The translations under genes were made by a program, and so were the position numbers. The notes beneath the pieces are model-generated. The model did not search any database, was not told the DNA's origin, and worked only from the letters and a program-made list of their open reading frames with translations. A DNA stretch of 64,000 nt from NCBI RefSeq assembly GCF_003628445.1, contig NZ_RBZO01000003.1, positions 124,001 through 188,000 of the forward strand, written 5' to 3'. The first letter of the stretch is position 1. Every line of letters starts with the position of its first letter. Of the stretch, positions 50,970-61,193 are shown piece after piece. The DNA is from Oceanobacillus bengalensis (GTDB lineage: Bacteria > Bacillota > Bacilli > Bacillales > Amphibacillaceae).

Positions 50970-51008
50970 AACTGCGAGGAAAAGCAACCAAATTTACATA
51001 AAGCTCCA

Positions 51009-51046
51009 AAAACAAGATGCCCAATCAAAAGATTAGGCATCTGTAT
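51009..51046 (-). terminator. Terminator after etfA
   Basis: AGATGCCTAATC pairs with GATTGGGCATCT, followed by TGTTTTTGG on the minus strand. Confidence 0.8.
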
Positions 51047-51047
51047 A

Positions 51048-52025
51048 TTAACTTACTGCAACTTTTTTGAATTCTTCAATCAGCATTGGGATAACTTCAA
51101 ATAAGTCCCCTACAATACCGTAATCGGCAACATTAAATATGTTCGAATCAGCATCCTTATTTATTGCAACAATTACTTTTGAATTTGACATACCAGCAAG
51201 ATGTTGGATTGCACCAGATATACCTACTGCTATATAAAGATCAGGAGTTACAACTTTTCCTGTTTGCCCAATTTGTAAAGAGTAATCACAGTAATCTGCA
51301 TCACATGCACCGCGGGAAGCACCAACCGCTCCACCTAACACTTCAGCTAACTCATACAAAGGCTTGAAGCCGTCAGCACTCTTAACACCACGTCCTCCAG
51401 CGATGACAACCTTCGCCTCCGATAAATCAACGCCTTCTGAGGTTTTGCGTACAACCTCTTTTATAACCGTTCTTAAATCCTTTACATCCACATCAATACT
51501 AGCAACATCTCCTGTACGTGTTTCATCACGTTCAAGCGTTGAAATATTATTCGGTCTAATGGTCACAAAAGAAATTCCACTTGTAATAATTTTCTTTTCA
51601 AACGCCTTACCAGAGTATATTGGTCTTGTAAATACAACCTGGTCACCAACTAGCTCAACATCTACAGCATCTGATACAAGCCCAGTATTTAATTTACTTG
51701 CGAGTTTAGGTGACAAGTCCTTACCTATCGATGTATGCCCCATAATTATTCCGTCAGGTGATTCTTCATCGACAACTTTAAGTATCGCTTGCCCAAAACC
51801 TTCTGATGTATACGATTTCAAATTGTCGTGTTGAACGGTAACCACACGATCCGCACCATAGTAAATTAACTCTTGTGCCAAATCATTTGCATCTTCAGCC
51901 GCACAAATAACACCAACAATTTCCCCACCTGCATTTATTTTTCTAGCAGCCGCAATCGCTTCAAATGAAACATTACGAAGTTCTCCGTCTTTCGTTTCTG
52001 CAACAACTAATATTTTTTCACTCAT
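51048..52025 (-). CDS. etfA: Electron transfer flavoprotein alpha subunit
   Basis: Carries the FAD that accepts electrons from acyl-CoA dehydrogenases. The C-terminal FAD domain has VVIAGGRGVKSADGF, GASRGACDADYCDYSLQIGQTGKVV and YIAVGISGAIQHLAGM. 325 residues. Terminal gene of lcfA-fadR-ysiB-etfB-etfA. Confidence 0.98.
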   Translation of the reverse strand: MSEKILVVAETKDGELRNVSFEAIAAARKINAGGEIVGVICAAEDANDLAQELIYYGADRVVTVQHDNLKSYTSEGFGQAILKVVDEESPDGIIMGHTSIGKDLSPKLASKLNTGLVSDAVDVELVGDQVVFTRPIYSGKAFEKKIITSGISFVTIRPNNISTLERDETRTGDVASIDVDVKDLRTVIKEVVRKTSEGVDLSEAKVVIAGGRGVKSADGFKPLYELAEVLGGAVGASRGACDADYCDYSLQIGQTGKVVTPDLYIAVGISGAIQHLAGMSNSKVIVAINKDADSNIFNVADYGIVGDLFEVIPMLIEEFKKVAVS

Positions 52026-52055
52026 ACTAATCTCTCCTCTCTATAATTTGCTGCC

Positions 52056-52829
52056 CTAAAGTACTTTCGCTTCATTTTTAAGTAAGGATACTAATTCTTT
52101 GACCTGATCTTGAACATCGCCTTCTAGCACTCTTCCTGCAGCTTTTTCTTTTGGTAAGAAGATTTCGATGGTTCTAGTTTTCGCTTCAACATCATCTTCG
52201 TCTATATCTAAATCATCTAATTCCAATTCATCTAATGGTTTTTTCTTCGCCTTCATAATTCCAGGTAAAGATGGGTAACGCGGTTCATTTAAACCTTGTT
52301 GACATGTTACAAGTAATGGTAGGCTCACTTCAATTACTTCAACATCCCCTTCTACATCTTTTTCAACCTCAGCAGTGTCACCATCTATTTTCAAACTAGT
52401 AATCGTTGTTACGTATGGTATTTCCAATAATTCAGCTAGACGAGGGCCTACCTGTCCACTTGCTTCATCAATCGCAACATTTCCAGCTAAAATTAAATCC
52501 GCTTCCTTGTCGTCAAAGAAAGCCTCAAGTATTTTTGATGTAGAATACTGATCTCCATCTTCTAGGTCATCTTCAATATTTATTAATACTGCTTTATCAG
52601 CACCCATCGCTAAAGCGGTACGAAGCTGTTTCTCAGAGTCTTCATCACCAATTGTTACAACGGTAACCTCTCCACCATGCTCATCACGTTGCTTTATTGC
52701 TTCCTCAACAGCATATTCATCATATGGATTAATAATAAACTCAGCTGCATCATCTTCAATTTGCCCATTTGTCACGACAATCTTTTCCTCTGTATCAAAT
52801 GTCTTTTTTAGTAGCACATAAATGTTCAT
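52056..52829 (-). CDS. etfB: Electron transfer flavoprotein beta subunit
   Basis: Structural partner of EtfA; binds AMP. Family signature LPLLVTCQQGLNEPRYPSLPGIMKAKKKPL and N-terminal NPYDEYAVEEAIKQRDEHGGEVTVVTIGD. 257 residues. 30 bases upstream of etfA. Confidence 0.98.
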   Translation of the reverse strand: MNIYVLLKKTFDTEEKIVVTNGQIEDDAAEFIINPYDEYAVEEAIKQRDEHGGEVTVVTIGDEDSEKQLRTALAMGADKAVLINIEDDLEDGDQYSTSKILEAFFDDKEADLILAGNVAIDEASGQVGPRLAELLEIPYVTTITSLKIDGDTAEVEKDVEGDVEVIEVSLPLLVTCQQGLNEPRYPSLPGIMKAKKKPLDELELDDLDIDEDDVEAKTRTIEIFLPKEKAAGRVLEGDVQDQVKELVSLLKNEAKVL

Positions 52830-52860
52830 CTAATTTCCTCCTTATTCAATTAATTGCTTC

Positions 52861-53634
52861 TTATTTATCCTTGAAGTTGGGCTCCCGCTTTTCAAGAAAA
52901 GCTTGAATTCCTTCCTTCGCATCTTCTGAACCGAAAATTGCCCGAAAGGCTTTTGCTTCTTCCTTCACGCCTTTTTCGAGAGGTTCGTTTTTTGCTAATA
53001 ATACTAAATGCATAATATGCTTTATCGCCGGCTTACTCATTCGTGCTATATTTTCTGCTAGTTTCGTAGATTCATCATTTAGTTCTTCTTCATTTACTAT
53101 TCTATTAACAAGGCCAAGGTTATATGCCTCTTTACCAGTGATTGGCTTACCTGAGAGCATCATTTCATACGCTTTGGCAGCGCCTACATAACGCGGCAGC
53201 CTTTGTGTACCAGCAAAACCAGGAATGATACCCAGTGTAATTTCTGGTAATCCTAACTTAGCGTGTTCTGTAGCAAGACGGATATGGCATGCCATTGCCA
53301 GTTCTAACCCTCCGCCTAATGCAGCACCATGAATTGCAGCAATAACTGGAATAGGGAAGTTTTCCAATTTGTTAAATACTGCTTGTCCACTTTCCGATAG
53401 TACTTGATAATCCACTTCATGTCTTAGTGAAGTAAATTCTTTAATATCTGCACCCGCAGAGAAGAATCTACCCTCACCTTTAAGAACAATTGCCTTAACA
53501 GCATCTTCTTTCTCAATCCTATCAAGTTGCTCATCTAACGCATTGATTAGTTTACTAGATAAAGCATTGGCTGGTGGGCTTGTTATCGTTAGATAAGCGA
53601 CATTATTTTTTTCATCAAATGTAATTGTTTCCAT
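52861..53634 (-). CDS. fadB: Enoyl-CoA hydratase, fatty-acid oxidation (YsiB/FadB)
   Basis: Crotonase-fold enzyme that hydrates trans-2-enoyl-CoA. Oxyanion-hole motifs FFSAGADIKEFTS and IHGAALGGGLELAMACHIRLA; the catalytic glutamate is in LPEITLGIIPGFAGTQRL. 257 residues. Ribosome site GGGGGAG. Fits the B. subtilis lcfA operon. Confidence 0.94.
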   Translation of the reverse strand: METITFDEKNNVAYLTITSPPANALSSKLINALDEQLDRIEKEDAVKAIVLKGEGRFFSAGADIKEFTSLRHEVDYQVLSESGQAVFNKLENFPIPVIAAIHGAALGGGLELAMACHIRLATEHAKLGLPEITLGIIPGFAGTQRLPRYVGAAKAYEMMLSGKPITGKEAYNLGLVNRIVNEEELNDESTKLAENIARMSKPAIKHIMHLVLLAKNEPLEKGVKEEAKAFRAIFGSEDAKEGIQAFLEKREPNFKDK

Positions 53635-53689
53635 TTACTCCCCCCTCTTTTCTATTGTAATAGAAAATCTAAAAAATTCAAACTAATAA

Positions 53690-54274
53690 TTATCTTTTAG
53701 AAATTCCATCCAATAATAATGCATGCACTTGTGGAACTTCTTCTAATAAATCATACTTACACTCTTTCATTACCCAATTCGTCACTACTTCATCGATTGT
53801 TCCAAAAATCATTTGTCTTACAAGTGGAATCTTTAAATTCTCTTGGAACAAGTTCTCTTTTATACCTTCTTTTACAATATCGTCGATAACAGTTAAATAG
53901 GGTTTTAATATCATATTTATTTGTAAACGTAGTTGGTAATTAGATTGTCTTAACTCTAACTGTGTTACAATTGCTAAGTAATGATTATCTGAAAGTTGCC
54001 TTATGTGCATTTCAATTAATGTTAACAATTTTTCTGAAGCTGAATTCTTTTTATTTGTCTCCTCAACAATTTTTTTTATAAATTGTCCCATCTTCTCTTT
54101 AAAAACGGTTACTAAAATATCTTCTTTGTTTTTAAAATAAAGATAAATGGTTCCATCTGCCACACCTGCTGCTTTTGCAATTTTAGATACTTGGGAGCCG
54201 TGATACCCATTTTCAGCAATTACTCTAACGGCTGCTTCTATGATTTGATGATATTTCGGTCTATTATTTTTCAT
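53690..54274 (-). CDS. fadR: Fatty-acid degradation repressor FadR (TetR family)
   Basis: TetR-type repressor released by long-chain acyl-CoA. N-terminal helix-turn-helix AVRVIAENGYHGSQVSKIAKAAGVADGTIYLYFKNKEDIL; the C-terminal ligand domain resembles B. subtilis FadR (YLAIVTQLELRQSN, MIFGTIDEVVTNWVM). Start MKNNRPKYHQII at 54274 has AAGGAG eight bases upstream; the open frame to 54355 overlaps its own promoter. About 194 residues. Confidence 0.96.
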   Translation of the reverse strand: MKNNRPKYHQIIEAAVRVIAENGYHGSQVSKIAKAAGVADGTIYLYFKNKEDILVTVFKEKMGQFIKKIVEETNKKNSASEKLLTLIEMHIRQLSDNHYLAIVTQLELRQSNYQLRLQINMILKPYLTVIDDIVKEGIKENLFQENLKIPLVRQMIFGTIDEVVTNWVMKECKYDLLEEVPQVHALLLDGISKR

Positions 54275-54300
54275 TTTCTTCTCCTTAGCTTCTCCACAAA

Positions 54301-54318
54301 TGAATGAATCATCATTCA
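54301..54318 (-). promoter_or_regulatory. FadR operator
   Basis: TGAATGAATCATCATTCA is a near-palindrome with one mismatch to the FadR box as I recall it (TGAATGAMTANTCATTCA). It lies just downstream of the internal fadR promoter, so it should give autorepression of fadR and the genes after it. Confidence 0.85.
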
Positions 54319-54327
54319 TAAATTTAT

Positions 54328-54355
54328 AGTATATGAGAAGTATAACCTCTGTCAA
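54328..54355 (-). promoter_or_regulatory. Internal promoter of fadR-fadB-etfBA
   Basis: TTGACA at 54350-54355 and TATACT at 54328-54333 with a 16-base spacer, between the lcfA stop and fadR. The FadR operator begins about 10 bases downstream of the -10. Confidence 0.75.
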
Positions 54356-54390
54356 GTAAATACTTGTCCAAATTTATATTAAAAAAAATA

Positions 54391-56076
54391 TTAAATGGAT
54401 GTTGTTTTTTCTTTTTCTTCCTCTACCAACGTTCTTCTAAGGATTTTCCCTACAGCTGTTTTTGGTAATTCATTCTTGAATTCATATATCCTTGGGACTT
54501 TATATGCAGCTAGGTGCTTCCTACAATACGTATTCAGTTCTTCTTCGTTAACGAATTTCCCTTCTTTTAAAACAATATATGCTTTTACAGTCTCACCACG
54601 ATATGGATCTGGAATACCGGCTACAACAGCCTCTTGAATTGCTTCGTGTTCATATAACACTTCTTCCACTTCACGCGGATAAATATTATATCCTCCTGCA
54701 ATAATCATGTCTTTTCTACGATCAACAACATAAAAATATCCATCTTCATCTACATACCCAAGATCCCCTGTGAATAACCAACCATCCTTTAATACTTGTT
54801 CCGTTTCTTCTGGATTATTCCAATAACCTTTCATAATTTGAGGCCCTTTAACAGCTATTTCTCCAACCTCTCCTATTTCCGCTTCTTCCATATCCGAATC
54901 CATAATAAATATTTTAGCATCTGTATCCGGCCACGGAACACCTATACTTCCATTTACCCGCTTTTCCCATACAAAGTTTGCATGTGTTACTGGGGCTGAT
55001 TCTGTTAGACCGTACCCTTCTACTAATCTACCACCTGTTACTCTTTCAAACTGCTCTTGCACCTCCGTTGGTAATGGAGCAGAACCACTGATGCAGGCTT
55101 CAATTGAGGAAAGATCATACTTGTTTAAATCAGGGTGATTTAGTAGACCAATATATATAGTAGGTGCCCCTGGGAATAGGGTTGGCTTCTGTTTTGAAAT
55201 CGTTTTCAAAACGTCATTTGGATTAAACTTCGGCATAAGGATCATCTTTGAACCTTGTAGTACAGAGAAGTTCATAACCGTTGTCATCCCATATACATGG
55301 AAAAATGGAAGTACCGCTAAGACCGATTGCCTTGATTCCTTTGTTTTATACAACCATGCTTCACACATTTGCACATTCGCAACCAGATTATAATGCGTTA
55401 GCATAACACCTTTGGGATTTCCAGTCGTTCCCCCTGTATACTGTAATAGAGCCAAATCTTCTTTCGGATTAACCTCTACCTCTAAATACTCGTTTGAAGC
55501 ATTTATCATAATACGATTCCAAACATGCGTATTATTTGTTTGCTCCACCTTTACAACCATATTATATTCACGCTTTTGAATAAATGGATAAATTAAATTT
55601 TTGGGGAATGGCAAATAATCTTTGATCCCTGTAACAATTGTATGTTCAACATTTGTCCGGTCACGTACGTTCTTTACTCTTGGCAATAAAATGTCCAAAC
55701 ATATAATGAATTTAGACTCTGAATCTAACAGTTGAAATTCTAACTCCCTCTCAGTGTATAGCGGATTTGTTTGAACAACAATTCCCCCTGCTAGTAATGT
55801 TCCATAATAAGTGATCACAGACTGTGGACAATTTGGAAGCATGATTGCAACCTTATCTCCTTTTTCTAAACCAAGTGATTGTAAATAATTTGCCATTTTT
55901 TTGGATTGATTGAATAGTTCCCCGTAGGTCATTTCTTTCCCCATGAAGTGAAGTGCTTTTTCATCCCTGTACTTTACAGCACTTTCTTCTAAAAATGCAT
56001 GTAAGGGTTTTTCTAAATATGGTATTGATGCTGGAATTTCACTAGGATAATGCGCATGCCACTTTTTATTCTTCAT
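54391..56076 (-). CDS. lcfA: Long-chain fatty-acid-CoA ligase
   Basis: Activates fatty acids to acyl-CoA through an acyl-adenylate. AMP-binding signature LLQYTGGTTGNPKGVML near residue 215; VEGYGLTES, GWLFTGDLGYVDEDGYFYVVDRRKDMIIAGGYNIYP and C-terminal PKTAVGKILRRTL complete the family. 561 residues. Ribosome site AAGGAGGAG. First gene of the fad operon; TATAAT at 56103-56108 may be its -10. I did not see a FadR box before it. Confidence 0.97.
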   Translation of the reverse strand: MKNKKWHAHYPSEIPASIPYLEKPLHAFLEESAVKYRDEKALHFMGKEMTYGELFNQSKKMANYLQSLGLEKGDKVAIMLPNCPQSVITYYGTLLAGGIVVQTNPLYTERELEFQLLDSESKFIICLDILLPRVKNVRDRTNVEHTIVTGIKDYLPFPKNLIYPFIQKREYNMVVKVEQTNNTHVWNRIMINASNEYLEVEVNPKEDLALLQYTGGTTGNPKGVMLTHYNLVANVQMCEAWLYKTKESRQSVLAVLPFFHVYGMTTVMNFSVLQGSKMILMPKFNPNDVLKTISKQKPTLFPGAPTIYIGLLNHPDLNKYDLSSIEACISGSAPLPTEVQEQFERVTGGRLVEGYGLTESAPVTHANFVWEKRVNGSIGVPWPDTDAKIFIMDSDMEEAEIGEVGEIAVKGPQIMKGYWNNPEETEQVLKDGWLFTGDLGYVDEDGYFYVVDRRKDMIIAGGYNIYPREVEEVLYEHEAIQEAVVAGIPDPYRGETVKAYIVLKEGKFVNEEELNTYCRKHLAAYKVPRIYEFKNELPKTAVGKILRRTLVEEEKEKTTSI

Positions 56077-56222
56077 CGACTCTCCTCCTTTGTATTATTA
56101 TCATTATACATATAAATTTGTATTTTTAGAAATATTACGCCATCTTTTCTTAAAAAAATTTAAAATACAATTTTTTCTATTAATCTTGTTCTTTTCAGAA
56201 ACTTCGCCGGTATTCCTTTACA

Positions 56223-56357
56223 GTTGATATGATCTGTGAGGTAACTTGAAATATGCATAAACCCACCGTTCCGGCAATACAATCCGCTTTTGACCTAAGG
56301 TGCGGTTACTGCCCAGAACGGAAATCAACGTGCACTTACCTCACAGTTTATATCTAT
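56223..56357. repeat. Short TIR-bounded intergenic element
   Basis: About 135 bases between GTTGATATGATCTGTGAGGTAAC and the inverted TTACCTCACAGTTTATATC; 17 of 19 terminal positions pair. The interior contains CCGTTCCGG ... CCGCTTTTG, the core of the first module of the large copies, so it looks like a reduced member. Lies in the gap between lcfA and the small ORF at 56.4 kb. Confidence 0.82.
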
Positions 56358-56398
56358 TATTTTAAAAACAAATTTACAGAAAACAGCTTAAATCATAG

Positions 56399-56479
56399 TT
56401 ACAAGAAATACAGAACCCCTGCAATCATAAAAATGATCGCTACCACAATAAGTATTTTTGCTAACCTTTCAAATACCAC
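56399..56479 (-). CDS. 26-residue single-span membrane peptide
   Basis: GTG at 56479, six bases after GGGGGAGA, opens VFERLAKILIVVAIIFMIAG followed by VLYFL and a stop: a short amphipathic start and one membrane helix. It follows the DUF350 gene by 11 bases on the same strand, so it is probably co-transcribed. I do not recognise a family. Strong ribosome site and clean helix are the evidence; it could still be chance. Confidence 0.5.
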   Translation of the reverse strand: MVFERLAKILIVVAIIFMIAGVLYFL

Positions 56480-56490
56480 TTTGTCTCCCC

Positions 56491-56904
56491 CTATCCAATA
56501 CTTGCACCAATAACAAATGATAGCCCGATTGATATCATCATTGAAATGAACCCTACAGCGATATTACCTTTGCCTATTTCTTCGTCAACATTAATGTTTG
56601 GTGTTAAGAACTCAAATATAAAATATGCGATTAATAGTAGTATAAATCCAAAAGCTCCCCAGCCAACACTCTGGAGAATCGTATCATTATGTTCGATCGA
56701 ATATCGAAAAATAGTAGCTATTCCGAATAACTTACCGCCTGTCGCCATGGCAACTGAGAAGTTCCCTTTCTTTATCTCTTCCCAGTTACTGTATGATGTA
56801 ACAACCTCAAACAAGGAAAGGAAAACTAACGTACAAAGCACGACAACACTGTACCTAGCTGCTGTAATTACGATGATATTCTCCCAAAATGTTTCCATAA
56901 TCAA
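56491..56904 (-). CDS. yshE: DUF350 membrane protein (YshE)
   Basis: 137 residues with four membrane helices and the paired DUF350 pattern: ISLFEVVTSYSNWEEIKKGNFSVAMATGGKLFGIA, then FLTPNINVDEEIGKGNIAVGFISMMISIGLSFVIGA. Role unknown. Between lcfA and mutS2 as yshE in B. subtilis. Confidence 0.88.
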   Translation of the reverse strand: MIMETFWENIIVITAARYSVVVLCTLVFLSLFEVVTSYSNWEEIKKGNFSVAMATGGKLFGIATIFRYSIEHNDTILQSVGWGAFGFILLLIAYFIFEFLTPNINVDEEIGKGNIAVGFISMMISIGLSFVIGASIG

Positions 56905-56984
56905 CCTCCTCTCACAACCTATTCAATCTATCGCATCCAAGTATTTCTTTTTTCAATAGACTATTTTAAGACACAATACAGACA

Positions 56985-59327
56985 CTATCGAAATTCGATT
57001 ACCGTCACACCACTTCCACCTTCTCCATTTGCACCAGGTCTTGATGAAGCGATGCTTGGATGTCTTTTTACAAACTCTTGCACACCTTTACGTAAAGCAC
57101 CTGTCCCCTTTCCATGGATAACAGAAACTCGTGGATACCCTGCAAGTAAGCTATCGTCAATATATTTCTCCAACTTTAGTAACGCATCCTCAAAACGTTC
57201 TCCTCTTAGATCCAGTTCTGTTTTAACATGATAATCGGAACCTTTTATTGTTGTAATTGGTTTTTCAAAGGTCTGTTTCTGTTTTCCTAGTAATTGAAGG
57301 TCCTCACGTTTAACCTTTACCTTCATAATTCCAACCTGTACCAAATATTCCTTATCACTAACTTTTTCTAACACTTCACCTTTTTGATTGACGGTAAGTA
57401 ATTTAATTTCATCCCCAGGCTTTAAGGCATTCTTTTCTTTTGTTTGCTGCTGCATGCTCTTTTCCTTTTTAGAAGAAAGGTTTGGCTTTGCATCTTGTAA
57501 AAGTTTTTTCGCTTCAATCCATTCATGTTCCTTAATCGTAACATTCGATTTCATCTTTCTAACCGTTTCAACTATAGCCTCTGCTTCTTCTCGGGCTCTA
57601 TTAATAGCTTTTTCAGCCTTTTCTTCCGCCTTTTTATATAACGCTTCACGTTTATTCTGCAACTCGTTCCATTCTCTTTCCAAATCCGCTCGAACCTTTT
57701 CACTTTCTAGTAAGATCTCATGTGCTTTTTCATATTCTTTTTCAGCACTAATTTGGGAGTTTTCAAGCGAAGCAATCATATTTTCTACACTTTTTGAATC
57801 AACACCAATAAGTCCTTTTGCTCTTTCGATAATACCTTCATTTAATCCTAAGCGTTTCGATATTTCAAAGGCATTACTTCGACCAGGTATCCCAATTAAG
57901 AGTCGATAGGTCGGCTGTAAAGTCTCAACATCAAACTCAACAGAAGCATTGATAACATTGTCGCGGTTGTATCCGTAAGCTTTTAATTCAGGGTAGTGTG
58001 TAGTTGCAATAACACGTGCATCCCTACCAACAACTTCATCCAGTATGGACATTGCTAATGCTGCACCCTCACCAGGATCTGTACCTGAGCCCAATTCATC
58101 AAATAATACGAGTGATTTATCATCTACATGCTTCATAATATCCACAATATTTGTCATATGAGAAGAAAACGTACTTAGGTTTTGCTCGATTGATTGCTCA
58201 TCCCCAATATCTGCAAATACTTCTTTAAAAACAGCAAGTTCACAACCATCTAATGCAGGCACTTGAAGCCCTGATTGTGCCATTAACGTACATAAACCAA
58301 CCATTTTTAATGTGACAGTTTTCCCACCTGTATTTGGTCCAGTAATAACAATTGATGTATAGTCCTTCCCGATCTCGACATCGTTTGCTACTACTTCATC
58401 GGCAGAAATCAATGGGTGACGGGCTTGTTTCATTTTTATGATTCCCTTATCATTCATAAGTGGCATGGTCGCTTTCATTTGACTTCCTAATAACGCCCTT
58501 GCATTCATAAAGTCAATCTGAGCAAGTACGGTTACGTTTTCATACAGAGAAATTTCTTCAGCAGCAATTAATCCACTTAATTCCTTTAATATCCGCTCAA
58601 TTTCTTGTTTCTCTTTAATTGCTGCTTCTTGTAATTGATTATTTAATTCAACGACTGCTTTGGGCTCCATAAAAAGGGTTTGTCCAGAAGCGGATTGATC
58701 ATGTACAATTCCACCAATTGCTCCTCGATACTCCTGTTTCACCGGTAAAACATAACGATCATTACGTATCGTCACAATAGCATCAGACAACATTTTACTG
58801 TTGGTTCTCGTATATCCTTCTAATTTTTCACGAACCCTTGCTTCTAATGTGCGTATCGTGGAACGGAGACTACGTAACTTTTGCGAAGCACTATCCATCA
58901 CATGACCATGATCATCAATACAACTCTTGATTTGCTGTTCGAGATCTCGAAGTGAAGTAATCCGTTCTACTAGTCCTTTTAAAATAGGTAGTTCATCTTC
59001 TAAATTGCCAATAAAAACTTTTACCTGTCTACCACCATAAATTGTATTCGCAACATCAAGACATTCTTCTGTTGATAAAACACCACCAATTACACTCCGT
59101 TTAAGACTTGCACGAATATCCGTAACACCGCCTAATGGTATTGCTTTATTGAGACGAATGATTTGCGCCGCTTCATCTGTTTCCTTTTGTAACTGGATTA
59201 CTTCATTAATTTCAGGTTTAGGTTTTAAATTTGATGCAAAGTCTTTTCCAATCGAAGTTGCGGCATGTCCAACAAGCAACTCTATAATTTTATTAAATTC
59301 AAGTACACGAAGAACTCGTTCGTTCAT
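56985..59327 (-). CDS. mutS2: MutS2 endonuclease/ATPase
   Basis: MutS-family protein that acts on recombination intermediates or collided ribosomes, not mismatch repair. Walker [15 protein letters not shown] is mid-protein, with [20 protein letters not shown] and ATTHYPELK; a long coiled coil (about 515-620) follows, then KOW-like and the C-terminal Smr nuclease domain ([31 protein letters not shown]). 780 residues. 24 bases after polX. Confidence 0.97.
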   Translation of the reverse strand: MNERVLRVLEFNKIIELLVGHAATSIGKDFASNLKPKPEINEVIQLQKETDEAAQIIRLNKAIPLGGVTDIRASLKRSVIGGVLSTEECLDVANTIYGGRQVKVFIGNLEDELPILKGLVERITSLRDLEQQIKSCIDDHGHVMDSASQKLRSLRSTIRTLEARVREKLEGYTRTNSKMLSDAIVTIRNDRYVLPVKQEYRGAIGGIVHDQSASGQTLFMEPKAVVELNNQLQEAAIKEKQEIERILKELSGLIAAEEISLYENVTVLAQIDFMNARALLGSQMKATMPLMNDKGIIKMKQARHPLISADEVVANDVEIGKDYTSIVITGPNTGGKTVTLKMVGLCTLMAQSGLQVPALDGCELAVFKEVFADIGDEQSIEQNLSTFSSHMTNIVDIMKHVDDKSLVLFDELGSGTDPGEGAALAMSILDEVVGRDARVIATTHYPELKAYGYNRDNVINASVEFDVETLQPTYRLLIGIPGRSNAFEISKRLGLNEGIIERAKGLIGVDSKSVENMIASLENSQISAEKEYEKAHEILLESEKVRADLEREWNELQNKREALYKKAEEKAEKAINRAREEAEAIVETVRKMKSNVTIKEHEWIEAKKLLQDAKPNLSSKKEKSMQQQTKEKNALKPGDEIKLLTVNQKGEVLEKVSDKEYLVQVGIMKVKVKREDLQLLGKQKQTFEKPITTIKGSDYHVKTELDLRGERFEDALLKLEKYIDDSLLAGYPRVSVIHGKGTGALRKGVQEFVKRHPSIASSRPGANGEGGSGVTVIEFR

Positions 59328-59351
59328 GATTTTTTACTCCTTCAAAGCAAT

Positions 59352-61067
59352 TTATTTCGACTTAAAATATTTCATCAGTTTTTCGAGTGGCCAGGTATTG
59401 ATAACTGTATCCTTTCTAATCCAGCCTCTTCTCGAAGTTTGAACGCCATACTTCATATGCTCCAACATATGATAATTATGTGCATCCGTATTAATGGAAA
59501 GCAAAACACCCGCCTCTTGTGCTTTTCTTGCCCATTCGCTAGATAAATCCAAACGATTCGGATTTGCATTAATTTCTAATGCTGTATTTGTTTCCTTTGC
59601 TTTTTCTATTAGCTTCTCCATATTTACTTTATAACCAACGCGTCTACCAATCAACCTTCCAGTAGGGTGAGCAATCAAAGATACATTTGGATTTTCAAGT
59701 GCAGTATATAAGCGGTTCATAATTTGCTCTTCTGTTTGATTAAAACTAGAATGAATTGCAGCAATTACATAATCCATTTCTTGTAAAAAATCATCTGCAA
59801 AGTCTAAACTTCCATCAGGTAAAATATCCATCTCTACACCAGCGAAAATATGAAAATCATGAAACTTCTTATTCAATGCAGCAATCTCCGCGCGTTGCTT
59901 CATTAATCTTTCTTCATCTAAGCCATTTGCAACCTTTAAATTTTTAGAATGGTCGGTGATTGCCATGTATTGATAGCCCTTTTCCCTGACCCTGCTTACC
60001 ATCTCTTCTAATGATTGCGCCCCATCACTCCAAGTTGTATGCATATGTAAATCACCCTGGATATCGCTTAGATCGATAAACGGTTGTTCAGATTGAAAAG
60101 CTTCCACTTCACCAGTATTTTCTCTTGCTTCTGGCGGAATAAAGTTTAATCCAAAATGGCTGAAAAACTCCTGTTCACTTGTAAAAGTTAAAATTTCATT
60201 CGTTTCCTCTATTTCGACACCATATTCACTTATTTTCTCGCCACGTGATTTAGCCAGCTTGCGCATTGCAACATTATGATCCTTCGACCCAGTAAAATGA
60301 TGTAATGTTGTTACAAATTCTTCTTCCGAGACCAATCTGAAATCAACATTGATGTCGTATTCGCCAGCAAGCGTGATAGATACCTTCGTATCACCTTTAG
60401 CAATAACATCTTTTATATTGGGTATTTCAAGTAGTTGTTCACGTACGGCTGCTGGTTGATTTGTAGCAATAATGAAATCAATATCTTTAATACTTTCACG
60501 CATTCTTCTCAAGCTACCTGCTTGAGAATAGTTTACTACACCATTCATTTTGCGAATATAATCTTCTATTTTTTCAGCAACAGGAATAACACTCGAAATC
60601 GGCAGCCGCTCAGGACGTTTACCTGCTTCTTCTAATGCTTGGAGTATCTTTTCAGCTGTCTTCTTTCCGAATCCAGCTAACCCTTCCACCGAACCACTTT
60701 CACAAGCAGTTTTTAACGTTTCTGCATCCGTAACGTTTAATTCTTGATAGAGTTTAGCTAACTTCTTCCCACCTAAGCCTGGTAATCTCAAGAGTGGGAT
60801 CAGTCCATTAGGAACCTCTTCTGTTAATTGCTCGAGGACCTCTGATTTACCGTTCTCAATATATTCAGTAATAACACTACTTGTACCCTTACCAACTCCT
60901 TTAATCTTCGTAAAATCATCAATCTCAGATAAGGATCGTTCGTCACGTTCTAGTGCTTGTGCTGCTCTCCTATACGCTGATATTTTAAAAGAATTTTCTC
61001 CTTTTAGTTCTAAATATACAGCAATATTCTCTAATAATTTAATAATATCTTTTTTATTTATTGACAT
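59352..61067 (-). CDS. polX: DNA polymerase/3'-5' exonuclease PolX
   Basis: Family X polymerase fused to a PHP nuclease, for gap repair. Helix-hairpin-helix segments (FTKIKGVGKGTSSVI, LLRLPGLGGKKLAKLY), nucleotidyltransferase core (GSLRRMRESIKDIDFIIAT) and PHP domain from about 333 (DIQGDLHMHTTWSDGAQSLEEM, AITDHS, EVDILPDGSLDF-like metal residues, TDAHNY). 571 residues, full length. Confidence 0.97.
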   Translation of the reverse strand: MSINKKDIIKLLENIAVYLELKGENSFKISAYRRAAQALERDERSLSEIDDFTKIKGVGKGTSSVITEYIENGKSEVLEQLTEEVPNGLIPLLRLPGLGGKKLAKLYQELNVTDAETLKTACESGSVEGLAGFGKKTAEKILQALEEAGKRPERLPISSVIPVAEKIEDYIRKMNGVVNYSQAGSLRRMRESIKDIDFIIATNQPAAVREQLLEIPNIKDVIAKGDTKVSITLAGEYDINVDFRLVSEEEFVTTLHHFTGSKDHNVAMRKLAKSRGEKISEYGVEIEETNEILTFTSEQEFFSHFGLNFIPPEARENTGEVEAFQSEQPFIDLSDIQGDLHMHTTWSDGAQSLEEMVSRVREKGYQYMAITDHSKNLKVANGLDEERLMKQRAEIAALNKKFHDFHIFAGVEMDILPDGSLDFADDFLQEMDYVIAAIHSSFNQTEEQIMNRLYTALENPNVSLIAHPTGRLIGRRVGYKVNMEKLIEKAKETNTALEINANPNRLDLSSEWARKAQEAGVLLSINTDAHNYHMLEHMKYGVQTSRRGWIRKDTVINTWPLEKLMKYFKSK

Positions 61068-61193
61068 TTAACCACCTACTTTAGTACTATTTGCTTTCCT
61101 ATCAGCAAAAAAAGACTGATTCCTTTTCATTATATCTATTGTACCTGACATACAACCGTATAACGAGTAAGATGAACCAGTCAACCATGAATC

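Noticed and set aside
56253-56513. 86-codon plus frame at 56.3 kb
   Set aside because: Translates the short inverted-repeat element and runs antisense to the small membrane ORF; no ribosome site.
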